DNA of 64,000 nt from Alphaproteobacteria bacterium (GCA_021774625.1 JAJFIV010000033.1:84732-148731); one strand, 5' to 3'; shown: positions 1 to 8,556, counted from the stretch's first letter. Notes: generated from the letters alone by a model not told the origin. Numbers and translations: made by a program.

Positions 1-272
1 CCTGGGAGGAGCAGGTGATCCAGCCGCGCCACGAAACCTTCGAGGATGACATCAACTGGCCCAATATGCTGGATGTCCAGATCGTGCATCTGCTGCGCGC
101 CAGCGACAGCGCCGACGCCCCGGTGACCGAAGGCGCCCGAACCCGTCTGGCTGACCTCAAGGCCGAGTGGGCCGCGCTGACGGAGGACTATGGCCGGATA
201 TCATCCGAGGACATCGCCGCCTTCAACAGCCTGCTGCAATCCGCCGGCATCGGCCCGGTGGTGGCGCCTTAA
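1..272 (+). CDS. C-terminal fragment of a BNR/sortilin-type beta-propeller protein (5' truncated)
   Basis: The frame enters at base 3 (WEEQVIQPRHETFEDDINWP) and stops with TAA at 270-272, so only the last 89 residues are seen. They align with the C-terminus of the complete BNR-propeller protein at 31396-34533: both have a WEE segment, an NWP motif, a segment ending APVT(E/Q)GA, and an AAFN motif before a proline-rich end. The known relatives are large exported proteins with an N-terminal beta-propeller and a C-terminal helical tail; the fragment is only that tail, so function cannot be told from it. It makes a third member of a family whose other two copies sit in tandem 31 kb away. The downstream kamA-like gene begins 133 bp later and is probably transcribed separately. 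Confidence 0.7.
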   Translation, partial: WEEQVIQPRHETFEDDINWPNMLDVQIVHLLRASDSADAPVTEGARTRLADLKAEWAALTEDYGRISSEDIAAFNSLLQSAGIGPVVAP

Positions 273-289
273 AACCGGTAATAATTTTT

Positions 290-330
290 TTACAAGCCGC
301 TTGTAAGCTGCGAAAAATCATATATATGAT
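290..330. promoter_or_regulatory. Two palindromes upstream of the aminomutase operon
   Basis: The intergenic stretch before the kamA-like gene holds a 7-bp inverted repeat, TTACAAG/CTTGTAA with a 3-nt gap (290-306), then a perfect 14-bp AT-rich palindrome ATCATATATATGAT (317-330) with partly complementary GCGA/TCGC flanks. No T-run follows either, so they look more like protein-binding sites than a terminator. An operator role is inferred from position only; I see no convincing -35/-10 pair. Confidence 0.3.
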
Positions 331-405
331 TCGCAGTCTGGATCGTGTGAGATCGGCGATGGTCGCAAGAAGGCCCTTCCAGACATTTGGAGATTCCAGC
401 ATCCT

Positions 406-1746
406 ATGGAATATGATCGTGGTGCGGAGGCCGAAGAGCCTCCATCGGGCCTGACAGCTCATTCACAATCCTCTTTAACTGAAAAATTTGTTCCAAAATC
501 CAACGGATTCCATCCGCCGCCGGTTGTACCGGTCGAACGGTCCTATTTGCGTGACATCCGCAAGGTGGAACGTTTCCCGGTCAGCAAACGGAGCGCCGAC
601 TTCAAAAACCGGCTTTTCCCGGACGCCGCCACCGCCGACTGGAATGACTGGCGCTGGCAGTCGCGCAACCGGTTGCGCAGTCTTGCGCAGCTAGAAAGGG
701 CGTTTGACCTTTCCGCTGATGAAATGGACGCGGTTGCCCGCCATAAAGGCTCATTGCCTTTGGGCATTACGCCCTATTATGCCAGCCTGATGAGCCGCAC
801 GGATCCCTCGGAAGCGTTGCGGCGCACCCATATTCCGGTGGGCGGCGAATATATCAGAATGCCCGGCGAGGCCGATGACCCGCTGGGAGAAGACCATGAT
901 TCCGCCGTTCCCGGCCTGGTCCACCGTTATCCCGACCGGGTGCTGTTTCTGTCCACCGGTTTCTGTTCGACCTATTGCCGCTATTGCACGCGTTCGCGCG
1001 TAGTTGGCAATCCGGGCGGCGAATATCACTTCTCGACCAAACAATGGGATGCGGCCATCGAGTATATTGCGTCCCATAAGGAAATTCGCGACGTGCTGAT
1101 TTCCGGCGGCGATCCCTTGACCCTGGCCGATGAAAAGCTTGATTACCTTCTTGGCCGCCTCAAGGGCATCCGCCATGTGGAATTCATCCGGCTTGGCACC
1201 AAGGTACCGGTGGTGCTGCCGCAGCGTATCACCCGTTCGCTTATCCGGGTGCTGAGGAAGAACAAACCGGTCTGGATGAGCATTCACGCCACCCATCCGT
1301 CAGAACTGACGATGGAAAGCACGGAAGCCTTCAACCGGCTGGCCGATGCAGGTGTGCCGCTGGGCAGCCAGACCGTGCTTCTGAAAGGCATCAATGACGA
1401 TGTGGATGTCATGAAAAAACTGATGCACGGTCTTTTGATGCACCGGGTGCGGCCCTATTATATCTATCAGTGCGACCCGATCACCGGTTCATCCCACTTC
1501 CGCACCAGCGTGGAAAAGGGTGTCGAGATCATCCGTGGCCTGCGCGGACACACCACTGGCTATGCGGTGCCGCATTTTGTGGTCGACGCACCGGGCGGCG
1601 GCGGTAAAATTCCCCTTCTGCCGGACTATATTGCCGGCCGCGACGGTGACGACCTGCTGCTGACCAATTTTGAAGGCGGCATCTATCGTTATCCCGATCC
1701 GGATGGGACGCTGGGCGCGGACAAAACTCCGGCCATGGGGCGTTGA
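406..1746 (+). CDS. KamA-family radical SAM / PLP aminomutase (lysine 2,3-aminomutase-like)
   Basis: 446 residues. The radical SAM cluster motif CX3CX2C is C187, C191, C194 (GFCSTYCRYC). The PLP-lysine motif APGGGGK ends at K401. Asp357 (in YQCD) and Asp394 (in VVDAPGGGGK) lie 37 residues apart, the same spacing as the two aspartates that hold the lysine side-chain amine in clostridial lysine 2,3-aminomutase; I recall these being changed in glutamate 2,3-aminomutase. A basic substrate such as L-lysine, giving beta-lysine, is therefore the best guess, though other KamA relatives exist. The zinc-binding C-terminal tail of the clostridial enzyme is absent. The ATG at 406 has only a distant GGAG, so the first ~45 residues are uncertain. 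First gene of a tight four-gene operon; the next start lies at or just past its stop. Confidence 0.85.
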   Translation: MEYDRGAEAEEPPSGLTAHSQSSLTEKFVPKSNGFHPPPVVPVERSYLRDIRKVERFPVSKRSADFKNRLFPDAATADWNDWRWQSRNRLRSLAQLERAFDLSADEMDAVARHKGSLPLGITPYYASLMSRTDPSEALRRTHIPVGGEYIRMPGEADDPLGEDHDSAVPGLVHRYPDRVLFLSTGFCSTYCRYCTRSRVVGNPGGEYHFSTKQWDAAIEYIASHKEIRDVLISGGDPLTLADEKLDYLLGRLKGIRHVEFIRLGTKVPVVLPQRITRSLIRVLRKNKPVWMSIHATHPSELTMESTEAFNRLADAGVPLGSQTVLLKGINDDVDVMKKLMHGLLMHRVRPYYIYQCDPITGSSHFRTSVEKGVEIIRGLRGHTTGYAVPHFVVDAPGGGGKIPLLPDYIAGRDGDDLLLTNFEGGIYRYPDPDGTLGADKTPAMGR

Positions 1747-1748
1747 TC

Positions 1749-2759
1749 ATGCTGATCGGACTGACCTACGACCTGCGCGATGATTATCGGGGCATGGGTT
1801 ATCCCGAAGAAGCGCTTGCCGAGTTTGATTCGCCGGAAACCATTCAGGCTGTCGAAGAGACGCTGAATGCGCTCGGCTATGAAACCGTGCGCATCGGACA
1901 TATTCGCCACCTCGCCGAAAGGCTGGTCGCGGGCGGGCGTTGGGATCTGGTGTTCAATATCGCGGAAGGCCTGACCGGCCGCTCGCGGGAAGCGCAGGTC
2001 CCTGCCCTTTTGGAGGCCTATAATATCCCCTATGTCTTTTCCGATCCGCTGACCTGCGCGGCAACCCTTGACAAGGGCGTGGCGAAAAGCCTGGTGCGGG
2101 ATGTCGGCATTCCGACCGCGCCTTTTACCGTGCTCTCGGAGCCTGCAGACCTGGCTGCTTTCAATATGATCTATCCGGTTTTTGTAAAACCGCTGGCCGA
2201 AGGAACCGGCAAGGGCTGCGAACGGGCCTCTAAAGTCAGCAATGCCCGGGAATTGAAAGCCGCCGCGCAGTCCATCTGGCGCCGCTTCAATCAGCCGGCG
2301 ATTGCCGAACCCTATCTGCCGGGACGTGAATTCACCGTGGGAATTACCGGCAACGGCAGAAGTGCGGAAATCATCGCCGTTATGGAAATCAACCTGCTGC
2401 CGACGGCGGACGCCGGGGTTTATTCGCTGTTGAACAAGGAAGAGTGTGAAAGCCGGGTCCATTATGCGCTTGCCGGTGATGCCGAGGCGATTGCGGCCGG
2501 TCAGGTGGCGCTGCGGTCATACCGCGCCCTTGGCTGCCGGGATGCGGCCAGGGTTGATATCCGCTCCGATGGGAATGCCAATCCGATGTTTCTGGAGGTT
2601 AATCCGCTGGCCGGTATCCATCCCGCGCATTCGGATCTGCCGATCCTTTCAACGCTTGCCGGGATCAGCTATTCCGCCCTGATAGCGCGGATTATGGATG
2701 CCGCCAAATCAAGATACGGGCTCACCGGGAAAGTGGAACCAGCATTATGCAGCCTCTGA
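1749..2759 (+). CDS. ATP-grasp ligase, D-alanine-D-alanine ligase-like (first of two)
   Basis: About 336 residues. It has an N-terminal pre-ATP-grasp half (VFNIAEGL near residue 70, as in Ddl proteins), an ATP-binding lysine region KPLAEGTGKG, and a metal-binding C-terminal motif FLEVNPLAGIHP. ATP-grasp enzymes of this type activate a carboxylate as acyl phosphate and join it to an amine, giving a peptide-like bond. The ATG at 1749 is preferred; a TTG at 1743 would overlap the previous stop. Its place inside an aminomutase operon, away from mur/fts genes, argues against a housekeeping cell-wall Ddl role. It overlaps the next ligase gene by 13 bp, so the two are probably translated together. 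Substrates are unknown. Confidence 0.8.
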   Translation: MLIGLTYDLRDDYRGMGYPEEALAEFDSPETIQAVEETLNALGYETVRIGHIRHLAERLVAGGRWDLVFNIAEGLTGRSREAQVPALLEAYNIPYVFSDPLTCAATLDKGVAKSLVRDVGIPTAPFTVLSEPADLAAFNMIYPVFVKPLAEGTGKGCERASKVSNARELKAAAQSIWRRFNQPAIAEPYLPGREFTVGITGNGRSAEIIAVMEINLLPTADAGVYSLLNKEECESRVHYALAGDAEAIAAGQVALRSYRALGCRDAARVDIRSDGNANPMFLEVNPLAGIHPAHSDLPILSTLAGISYSALIARIMDAAKSRYGLTGKVEPALCSL

Positions 2760-3754
2760 CCCCTGCCGCCCCTAAAACGCGCGCCGTGATTTTGCATGGC
2801 GCCAGCGATATTGAAGACCGTCCAGACGAGGCGGACGTACTGGTTCAGGCGGAATTTATTACTGGTATATTGTCCACGCTTGGCTATGCCGTATCTCTTC
2901 TGCCGGTCAGGAACGAAATGAATGTGCTGCAGGCTGTTTTGGAGCAGGACCCGGCGCTGATTTTCAATCTTGTGGAAGGACTGGAGGGCGACGGGCGGCT
3001 GATCCACCGGGTTCCGGCCCTGCTGGAATCAGCAGGAAAACGGTTCACAGGCTGTTCCGCAGAAGCCATGATTTTAAGCACAGACAAGCTGCTGGCGAAA
3101 TGGGTGATGCGCGCCAATGGCATTCCGACGCCGGACTGGTCAGCAAGCGGGGAGGATTTACCTGCGGGATCACAGGCGATTGTGAAATCCGTCTTTGAGG
3201 ATGCATCCTTCGGCCTTGATGCCGGGTCCATTGTCTCTGCCGCGCATGGTGGCCTGGAACTGTCCCGCCGAAAAACTCAATTTGGCGGCGAATGGTTTGC
3301 GGAAGCCTATATCGAAGGGCGGGAGTTTAACCTTTCTATTCTGGAAAGGGCCGACGGTCCCAAAGTCCTGCCCGTTGCGGAAATAGATTTTTCCAGCCTG
3401 CCGCTGGGCGTGCCCCATATCGTGGATTATGAAGCCAAATGGGACGAAGAGGCCCCGTCCTACAGCCTGACGGGGCGGGGATTCAGTTTTGCCGCCGCCG
3501 ATCAGCCGCTACTGGCCCAACTGCGCAATCTTGCGCTGGATTGCTGGCGGGTTTTTTGTCTTTCCGGCTATGCCCGCGTTGATTTTCGGGTGGACCGGAA
3601 CGGCAATCCGTTCGTGCTGGAAGTCAATGCCAATCCATGCCTTTCGCCGGATGCCGGTTTCATGGCCGCGGCAAAGGAAGCGGGGCTGAGTGAAACCGAC
3701 GCGATTGGCGCAATTATTGACGCCGCCGTTGGCCGCGTTCGGGCGGCGGCCTAG
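2747..3754 (+). CDS. ATP-grasp ligase, D-alanine-D-alanine ligase-like (second of two)
   Basis: 335 residues, a diverged relative of the preceding ligase. It opens with an ILHGASDIEDRPDE segment, has the shared IFNLVEGLEG motif near residue 75, a lysine in IVKSVFEDASFG for ATP, and the metal-site motif FVLEVNANPCLSP near the C-terminus. Two ligases with different substrate-end motifs (NPLAGIHP against NANPCLSP) suggest two successive condensations, or a heteromeric enzyme; the sequence does not decide. The ATG at 2747 lies inside the end of the previous gene. The following GTG start is 3 bp after this stop, so all four genes are likely one transcript. Confidence 0.8.
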   Translation: MQPLTPAAPKTRAVILHGASDIEDRPDEADVLVQAEFITGILSTLGYAVSLLPVRNEMNVLQAVLEQDPALIFNLVEGLEGDGRLIHRVPALLESAGKRFTGCSAEAMILSTDKLLAKWVMRANGIPTPDWSASGEDLPAGSQAIVKSVFEDASFGLDAGSIVSAAHGGLELSRRKTQFGGEWFAEAYIEGREFNLSILERADGPKVLPVAEIDFSSLPLGVPHIVDYEAKWDEEAPSYSLTGRGFSFAAADQPLLAQLRNLALDCWRVFCLSGYARVDFRVDRNGNPFVLEVNANPCLSPDAGFMAAAKEAGLSETDAIGAIIDAAVGRVRAAA

Positions 3755-3757
3755 GCC

Positions 3758-6022
3758 GTGCTCAGAATCAGAAAAGTTGTTGACGACCGGACCCCCGCCA
3801 ACCGGTCGGCCATTGCCGAAGCACAGGAAATTCTCCGTACACAATTTTCCGGCATGCCGCCGGAAGATATCGGCAAACTTCCGGATCAGTTGCGTGATCC
3901 TTTAAAATACCGTTTCGTTTCAGAGTTGTTCATCGCAGAAAATTCAAAGGGCAGCGTTCAGGGTCTGGCCCTGCTGCTCTATGCTCCTGATCTGAATTTC
4001 TGCTATCTGGAAACCATATCCGCGGCCATCAAACAAACCGGAAAGGGTCTGGGGGCCGCCCTTTACGACCGGGTGCGCGATGAAGCCGCCGCTCTTGGCG
4101 CAAAGGGACTTTATTTCGAATGCCTGCCGGATGATCCGTTACTCAGTCCCGATCCTGTTACCCGAAAGCAGAATGCCGCGCGGCTGAGATTTTACGAGCG
4201 CTATGGCGCCCGACCCATCGAAGGGACGGCATACGAAACGCCGGTGACGCCCGGTGATTGCGACCCGCCCTATCTGGTGTTTGACGGTCTCGGCCACGAT
4301 AAACTGCCTGCGCCCGGCGAACTGAGGGCAATCATCAGGGCCATTCTTGAACGAAAATACGGCAATCTGTGCCCCCCGGATTATGTCAAGAAAGTGGTCA
4401 AATCCGTGAAAGAAGGGGCCGTGCGGCTCCGGCCTTTCCGTTATATCAAAACATCGCCGGATCAGGCCGCGAAGCCGGGTTTTTCCATTCCACTGGTGAT
4501 CAATGACGGTCACGATATCCACCATGTGAATGACCGGGGTTATGTGCAGGCGCCGGTGCGGATTAAATCCATCCTGCAGGAAATTGAAAAAACGGGTCTG
4601 TTCGCAAGGATTGGCGCCCGGCATTTTCCTGACCGGCATATTCGCGCGGTTCATGATGCCGGCCTGGTAAATTATATCGAACGCGCCTGCAAAAGCGTCA
4701 CCACGGGAAAATCAATTTATCCCTATGTTTTTCCAATTCGGAATGCGGCCCGCCCGCCGAAGGAAACCGCCATCCGCGCCGGTTATTACTGCATCGACAC
4801 CTTCACGCCGCTGAACGCCAATGCCTATGCCGCCGCCCGGGGCGCGGTGAATTGCGCGCTGACGGCTGCCGAACAGATAATCGAAGGAAACCGGACCGCC
4901 TACGCCCTTGTCAGGCCGCCCGGCCATCATGCGGAACGCAAAGCCTTTGGGGGCTTCTGTTATTTTAACAATGCCGCCATCGCCGCCCACTATCTCAGCC
5001 AGTATGGCCGGGTCGCAGTGCTGGATATCGATTACCACCACGGCAACGGAACCCAGGATATTTTTTACGACCGGGCGGACGTGCTGACCATTTCCATCCA
5101 CGGTCATCCCAGCTTCGCCTATCCCTATTTTTCCGGCTTTAAAGAAGAAACAGGCATAGGGCCCGGCACCGGCTTTAACCTCAACATTCCGCTGCCCGAG
5201 ACGACGGCGCCGGAGAAGTACAGGGTGGCATTGAAATCCGCCCTTGGCCGGATCGGCCGCTTTGACCCGGATTATCTGGTTCTGGCAATGGGTTTTGATA
5301 CCGGCAAGGGCGACCCTACCGGCACCTGGTCCAACCGGGCCGCAGACTTCGAAGCCATCGGCAGGATGATTGGAGAACAGAGCTATCCCACCCTGGTTGT
5401 GCAGGAAGGCGGTTACCGGGTCCGCACCCTCGGCATCAATGCCAGGCGGTTTTTCAGCGGCCTTGCGAATGGTCTGAAGGCCGCCAAACCGCGCCTTAAA
5501 AAGGGTGGTAAAAAAACCAGCCCGGCGGTTCCGGATGGCGATACCGCCTGGCGAAGTAATCCCCGGTCCGGTGATGTGGAGGCGGTGCAGTCCCTGACCG
5601 CCGCCACCGGTTATTTTAACAAGGAAGAGACACAACTGGCCGCAGAACTGGTTGCCGAAAGGCTGCAAAAGGGAAAAGCCAGCGGCTATGACTTTGTCTT
5701 TGCCGAGCGCGGAGGGCGGCTTGCGGGTTATGCCTGCTTTGGCCCCATCGCCGGAACCGATGCCCGCTATGACCTCTACTGGATTGCGGTTCATCCCGAC
5801 TGCCGCCGCCAGGGTCTTGGCGCAAAACTCATGGCGAAGGCCGAGAAATCCATGGCGAAAGTGGGTGCCAAACGCATCTATATCGACACATCGGGAAAAG
5901 ATTTATACGCCCCGACCCGCGCCTTCTACCGCGCCCTCAATTATAAAAAAATTGGAGAAATTCCCGACTTCTACCACAAGGGAGACGCCAAGGTCCTTTT
6001 TGCAAAGGACCTTGCGCCTTAA
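3758..6022 (+). CDS. GNAT acetyltransferase - HDAC-like deacetylase - GNAT acetyltransferase fusion
   Basis: 754 residues in three blocks. Residues ~1-190 are a GNAT fold with an acetyl-CoA loop (QTGKGLGAAL). Residues ~240-590 are an arginase-fold deacetylase of the acetylpolyamine amidohydrolase / class II HDAC type: RPPGHH with H390/H391, DIDYHHGNGT with zinc ligands D425 and H427, D514 in MGFDTGKGDP, and catalytic Y553 in EGGYR. Residues ~600-754 are a second GNAT with HPDCRRQGLGAKL. All catalytic deacetylase residues are present, so one chain should both add and remove acetyl groups. The GTG start is 3 bp after the ligase stop, with little of its own ribosome site, suggesting coupling. 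Likely substrates are amine side chains of the molecule made by the upstream genes (inference). Last gene of the operon; tail-to-tail with the S9 peptidase. Confidence 0.85.
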   Translation: MLRIRKVVDDRTPANRSAIAEAQEILRTQFSGMPPEDIGKLPDQLRDPLKYRFVSELFIAENSKGSVQGLALLLYAPDLNFCYLETISAAIKQTGKGLGAALYDRVRDEAAALGAKGLYFECLPDDPLLSPDPVTRKQNAARLRFYERYGARPIEGTAYETPVTPGDCDPPYLVFDGLGHDKLPAPGELRAIIRAILERKYGNLCPPDYVKKVVKSVKEGAVRLRPFRYIKTSPDQAAKPGFSIPLVINDGHDIHHVNDRGYVQAPVRIKSILQEIEKTGLFARIGARHFPDRHIRAVHDAGLVNYIERACKSVTTGKSIYPYVFPIRNAARPPKETAIRAGYYCIDTFTPLNANAYAAARGAVNCALTAAEQIIEGNRTAYALVRPPGHHAERKAFGGFCYFNNAAIAAHYLSQYGRVAVLDIDYHHGNGTQDIFYDRADVLTISIHGHPSFAYPYFSGFKEETGIGPGTGFNLNIPLPETTAPEKYRVALKSALGRIGRFDPDYLVLAMGFDTGKGDPTGTWSNRAADFEAIGRMIGEQSYPTLVVQEGGYRVRTLGINARRFFSGLANGLKAAKPRLKKGGKKTSPAVPDGDTAWRSNPRSGDVEAVQSLTAATGYFNKEETQLAAELVAERLQKGKASGYDFVFAERGGRLAGYACFGPIAGTDARYDLYWIAVHPDCRRQGLGAKLMAKAEKSMAKVGAKRIYIDTSGKDLYAPTRAFYRALNYKKIGEIPDFYHKGDAKVLFAKDLAP
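5990..6013 (+). terminator. Hairpin at the end of the fusion gene, possible terminator
   Basis: A perfect 10-bp inverted repeat AAGGTCCTTT / AAAGGACCTT with loop TTGC spans the last sense codons of the fusion gene, between convergent genes. No T-run follows, so it is only a possible operon-end signal. Confidence 0.3.
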
Positions 6023-6028
6023 CGGTTT

Positions 6029-8056
6029 TCACTCGCTGTCGGGGCGGTATTTCTCAAACCAGGCCAGAATATTGTCCACTTTGGCATTGAGGCGCGACGG
6101 GCGGCCGGCGATGCCGTGGGGGGAGCCGGGAACCCGGATCATCACGGTATCAATGCGGCGCAGTTTCAGAGCCTGATAAAACTGCTCGGCTTCCGAAATC
6201 GGCGTGCGGTAATCTTCTTCCCCGGTCATCAAAAGGGTGGGCGTCGTCACATTCCCAACCAGCGACAGCGGCGAGCGCTGCCAGTAATGCTCGAATTCCT
6301 CCCATGGCATGCCAGGGAACTGATGGCGGATCTGAAAATTATAGATATCGCCGGTCAGGGTCTTTGAAATCCAGTTAATGATCGGCTTGGCCACCGCAGC
6401 CGCGCGGAAACGGTCCGTCAGGCCAACCGCATAGGCCGCCGCAATGCCACCGGCGGACCCGCCAGTGATATAAAGCTGATCGGGATCGACGATCCCGCGC
6501 TCGATCAGGGCGTCGAGGCCGGACATATGGTCCGCGAAATCCTCGGGGCTTGAATATTTATACTGCAGCAGCAGCGCGAAGCGTTCGCCGTAAGATGTGC
6601 TGCCCCGGTGATTGTCATAAAACACCACATAGCCTTCCGCCGCATAACGCTGAATTTCCGCCGCAAAGTTCGCCCCGTAGGAAGCATGCGGCCCGCCGTG
6701 AATTTCCAGAATCACAGGATATTTTTTTGCCGGATCATAGCCGGGTGGCGTCACATACCATCCCTGGATTTCCTCCCCGTCGAAGGAGGAATTATAGATG
6801 ATTTCATGGACATCGCCGAGTTTTTTCCCCGCGAAAAGGTCATCATTGAGATGGGTGAGTTGCCGGCCGGCGACCCAGAGATCGGCCGGCCGGTGGGGGC
6901 TGCCCTTTGTGTAAGCGACCGTGCCATCGCCCGAAACCGAATAGTCTCCGCTGGTATAGGGCCGGCCAAGGGTGGTGCCGCCAAGGCCGGTTGCGACATC
7001 GTCAAAGTCACCGGCGAGATCGGCCAGCGCCACCTTTCGGACAGCCCTGTCGTCGTACTGGAAAAAGATATTCCGGCTGTTGCCCGCCCAGGCAATGCCG
7101 CTGATCGAGCGATCCAGGTCGCCGGTGATCACTTTTATATCCGACCCGTCGGTCCGCATGGTGGCCAGCCGCGTATTGCGATAGGCCAGCGCTTTATTCT
7201 CGGCCTTTGTAAAGGCAATCAGACGGCCATTCGGCGACATTTCCGGCGAATTTTCCGCGCCCGGCTCATCGGTCAGCCGGGTCAGGGTCCCGTCAGCCAC
7301 GGCAATCCGGAAAATATCACTCTCAATGGTTTCAAACTCCCACTCGTCATGCCGGTTGGCGGAAAACAGGATATGGGCGCTGTCATTGGTCCAGGACAGC
7401 GGACCGGAATGATTGAAAGCACCCTCCGTTAACTGCCGGGCCGTGCCGCCATCGGCGGGCACCACAAAAATATGGGTATAGGCAGGCTCGATGAAACCTC
7501 GGCCGTCAAAACGGTAAATAACGCTGTCGATCACCTTGACGGGCTCGGACCATTTGGCTCCCTCCGGTTTTTTTCGTGGCTTTGCCAGGTTTTTTTTCTC
7601 CGCCGGAACCTGCATGGTAAAGGCAAGCCAGCGGCCATCGGGCGACCAGGAAAGCGCCGAGGGGGAAGCGGTGAGATTCGTAACAAGAGCGGTCTGCCCG
7701 CTGTCCATCCAGCGCACATAAAGTTGCGGGCTGCCTTCCTCCGACGAAATATAGGCAATGCGGCTGCCATCCGACGACCAGCGGGGAGAGGAAAAACTGT
7801 TGCGCCCCGAAAGAATGGGCCGGTGCCCGGACCCGTCCGCATTGACCATCCAGATGTTGGAGCGCGTGCGGTCAGTCATAATATCATTGGACCGGCGCAC
7901 ATAAAGCACCTTATTGCCATCCGGCGAAATCTGCGGATCAGCCGCATATTCCAGCTCAAACACGTCCTCGGCCGTAAAATGGTCCTCGGCGGCTGAAGTG
8001 GCTGCGGACAGCCCCACTGCCCCTATGGTAAAAATTACAATCTTTAATTTATGCAT
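6029..8056 (-). CDS. Exported S9-family prolyl oligopeptidase-type peptidase
   Basis: 675 residues. A signal peptide (MHKLKIVIFTIGAVG..., cleavage near residue 23 after TSAA) exports it. Residues ~25-400 are a TolB/WD40-like propeller with repeated SPDG-type motifs (PQISPDG, SWSPDGRW, EMSPNGR). The C-terminal alpha/beta hydrolase carries the triad S534 (GGSAGG), D615 (GEEDYRTP) and H647 (SPHG). The family cleaves short peptides, as dipeptidyl- or acylaminoacyl-peptidases do; exact specificity cannot be read off. AGAGG six bases before the ATG supports the start. Convergent with the aminomutase operon; upstream lies ~500 bp without a convincing gene. Confidence 0.9.
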   Translation of the reverse strand: MHKLKIVIFTIGAVGLSAATSAAEDHFTAEDVFELEYAADPQISPDGNKVLYVRRSNDIMTDRTRSNIWMVNADGSGHRPILSGRNSFSSPRWSSDGSRIAYISSEEGSPQLYVRWMDSGQTALVTNLTASPSALSWSPDGRWLAFTMQVPAEKKNLAKPRKKPEGAKWSEPVKVIDSVIYRFDGRGFIEPAYTHIFVVPADGGTARQLTEGAFNHSGPLSWTNDSAHILFSANRHDEWEFETIESDIFRIAVADGTLTRLTDEPGAENSPEMSPNGRLIAFTKAENKALAYRNTRLATMRTDGSDIKVITGDLDRSISGIAWAGNSRNIFFQYDDRAVRKVALADLAGDFDDVATGLGGTTLGRPYTSGDYSVSGDGTVAYTKGSPHRPADLWVAGRQLTHLNDDLFAGKKLGDVHEIIYNSSFDGEEIQGWYVTPPGYDPAKKYPVILEIHGGPHASYGANFAAEIQRYAAEGYVVFYDNHRGSTSYGERFALLLQYKYSSPEDFADHMSGLDALIERGIVDPDQLYITGGSAGGIAAAYAVGLTDRFRAAAVAKPIINWISKTLTGDIYNFQIRHQFPGMPWEEFEHYWQRSPLSLVGNVTTPTLLMTGEEDYRTPISEAEQFYQALKLRRIDTVMIRVPGSPHGIAGRPSRLNAKVDNILAWFEKYRPDSE

Positions 8057-8556
8057 GGCTGACCTCTACAAGTTTTCCCCATTTAATTGGCCACCCGCTC
8101 ATTCACCGGGCCGGTGATGAAAGCCGGCAATGCAATCCTCCATTGAAAATGTATGATCAGACAGCCTGTCAGACAGACTAGTGGGTATTTTTGTGAAGGC
8201 AAGGCCGAAGATAAACGAACCGCCATTTAAGGCCGTTCAAGAATGGATGAATCCGAGGTCAGACCCCAAAAACCAAGACCCTGGGACCAAAACCCGTCAA
8301 CTTCATCCGATCTGTCGCCCGCCCAAGGGTTGCCGCCTTTCCTTCGCTTCCCGAATGTTCGTCCGGGGGGAAGAGAGGATATTGAAGGCGGCAACATAAT
8401 CGGACCGTCACGCCCAACACGGTATTTTTATACTATATTAGAATATTCTATGCTGAATATAAAATCAAAACATATTAAACACGTATAGTAAAAATAGCCG
8501 GATCCTGCATTGATTTGGAATTCAAGCGGCCGCGCGGGTCATCTGCCCTGCTGACC
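8057..8556. other. Gene-poor spacer with a palindrome and a possible mobile-element scar
   Basis: No ORF here has codon use, start site or residues I would accept. It holds one TAGAATATTCTA palindrome (8439-8450) shared with the padR promoter region, and a GGTCAGACCCC-type stretch at 8256-8270 resembling sequences often found beside REP-associated transposases. The rest is unassigned. Confidence 0.4.
8439..8450. promoter_or_regulatory. TAGAATATTCTA palindrome, copy 1 (putative PadR site)
   Basis: Perfect 12-bp palindrome preceded by TACTATAT, as at copy 3 (9241-9252). It lies 107 bp past the padR stop and ~380 bp upstream of the S9 peptidase start. A PadR operator role is inferred from sharing the core with the padR promoter site. 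Confidence 0.4.

Noticed and set aside
1749..2759. Calling the first ATP-grasp gene a cell-wall ddl
   Set aside because: No mur/fts context, a second diverged copy adjoins it, and it is locked in an operon with an aminomutase.
4712..5794. A 360-codon minus-strand frame opposite the deacetylase fusion
   Set aside because: Antisense of a gene with intact catalytic motifs; low-complexity Gly/Ile-rich translation without domains.
406..6022. Reading the aminomutase operon as the known ablA-ablB acetyl-beta-lysine osmolyte pathway
   Set aside because: There is no stand-alone AblB gene; the two ligases and the deacetylase domain do not belong to that pathway.
8181..8399. A 72-codon plus-strand frame in the spacer before padR
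   Set aside because: No ribosome site, composition unlike neighbouring genes, and no family similarity.
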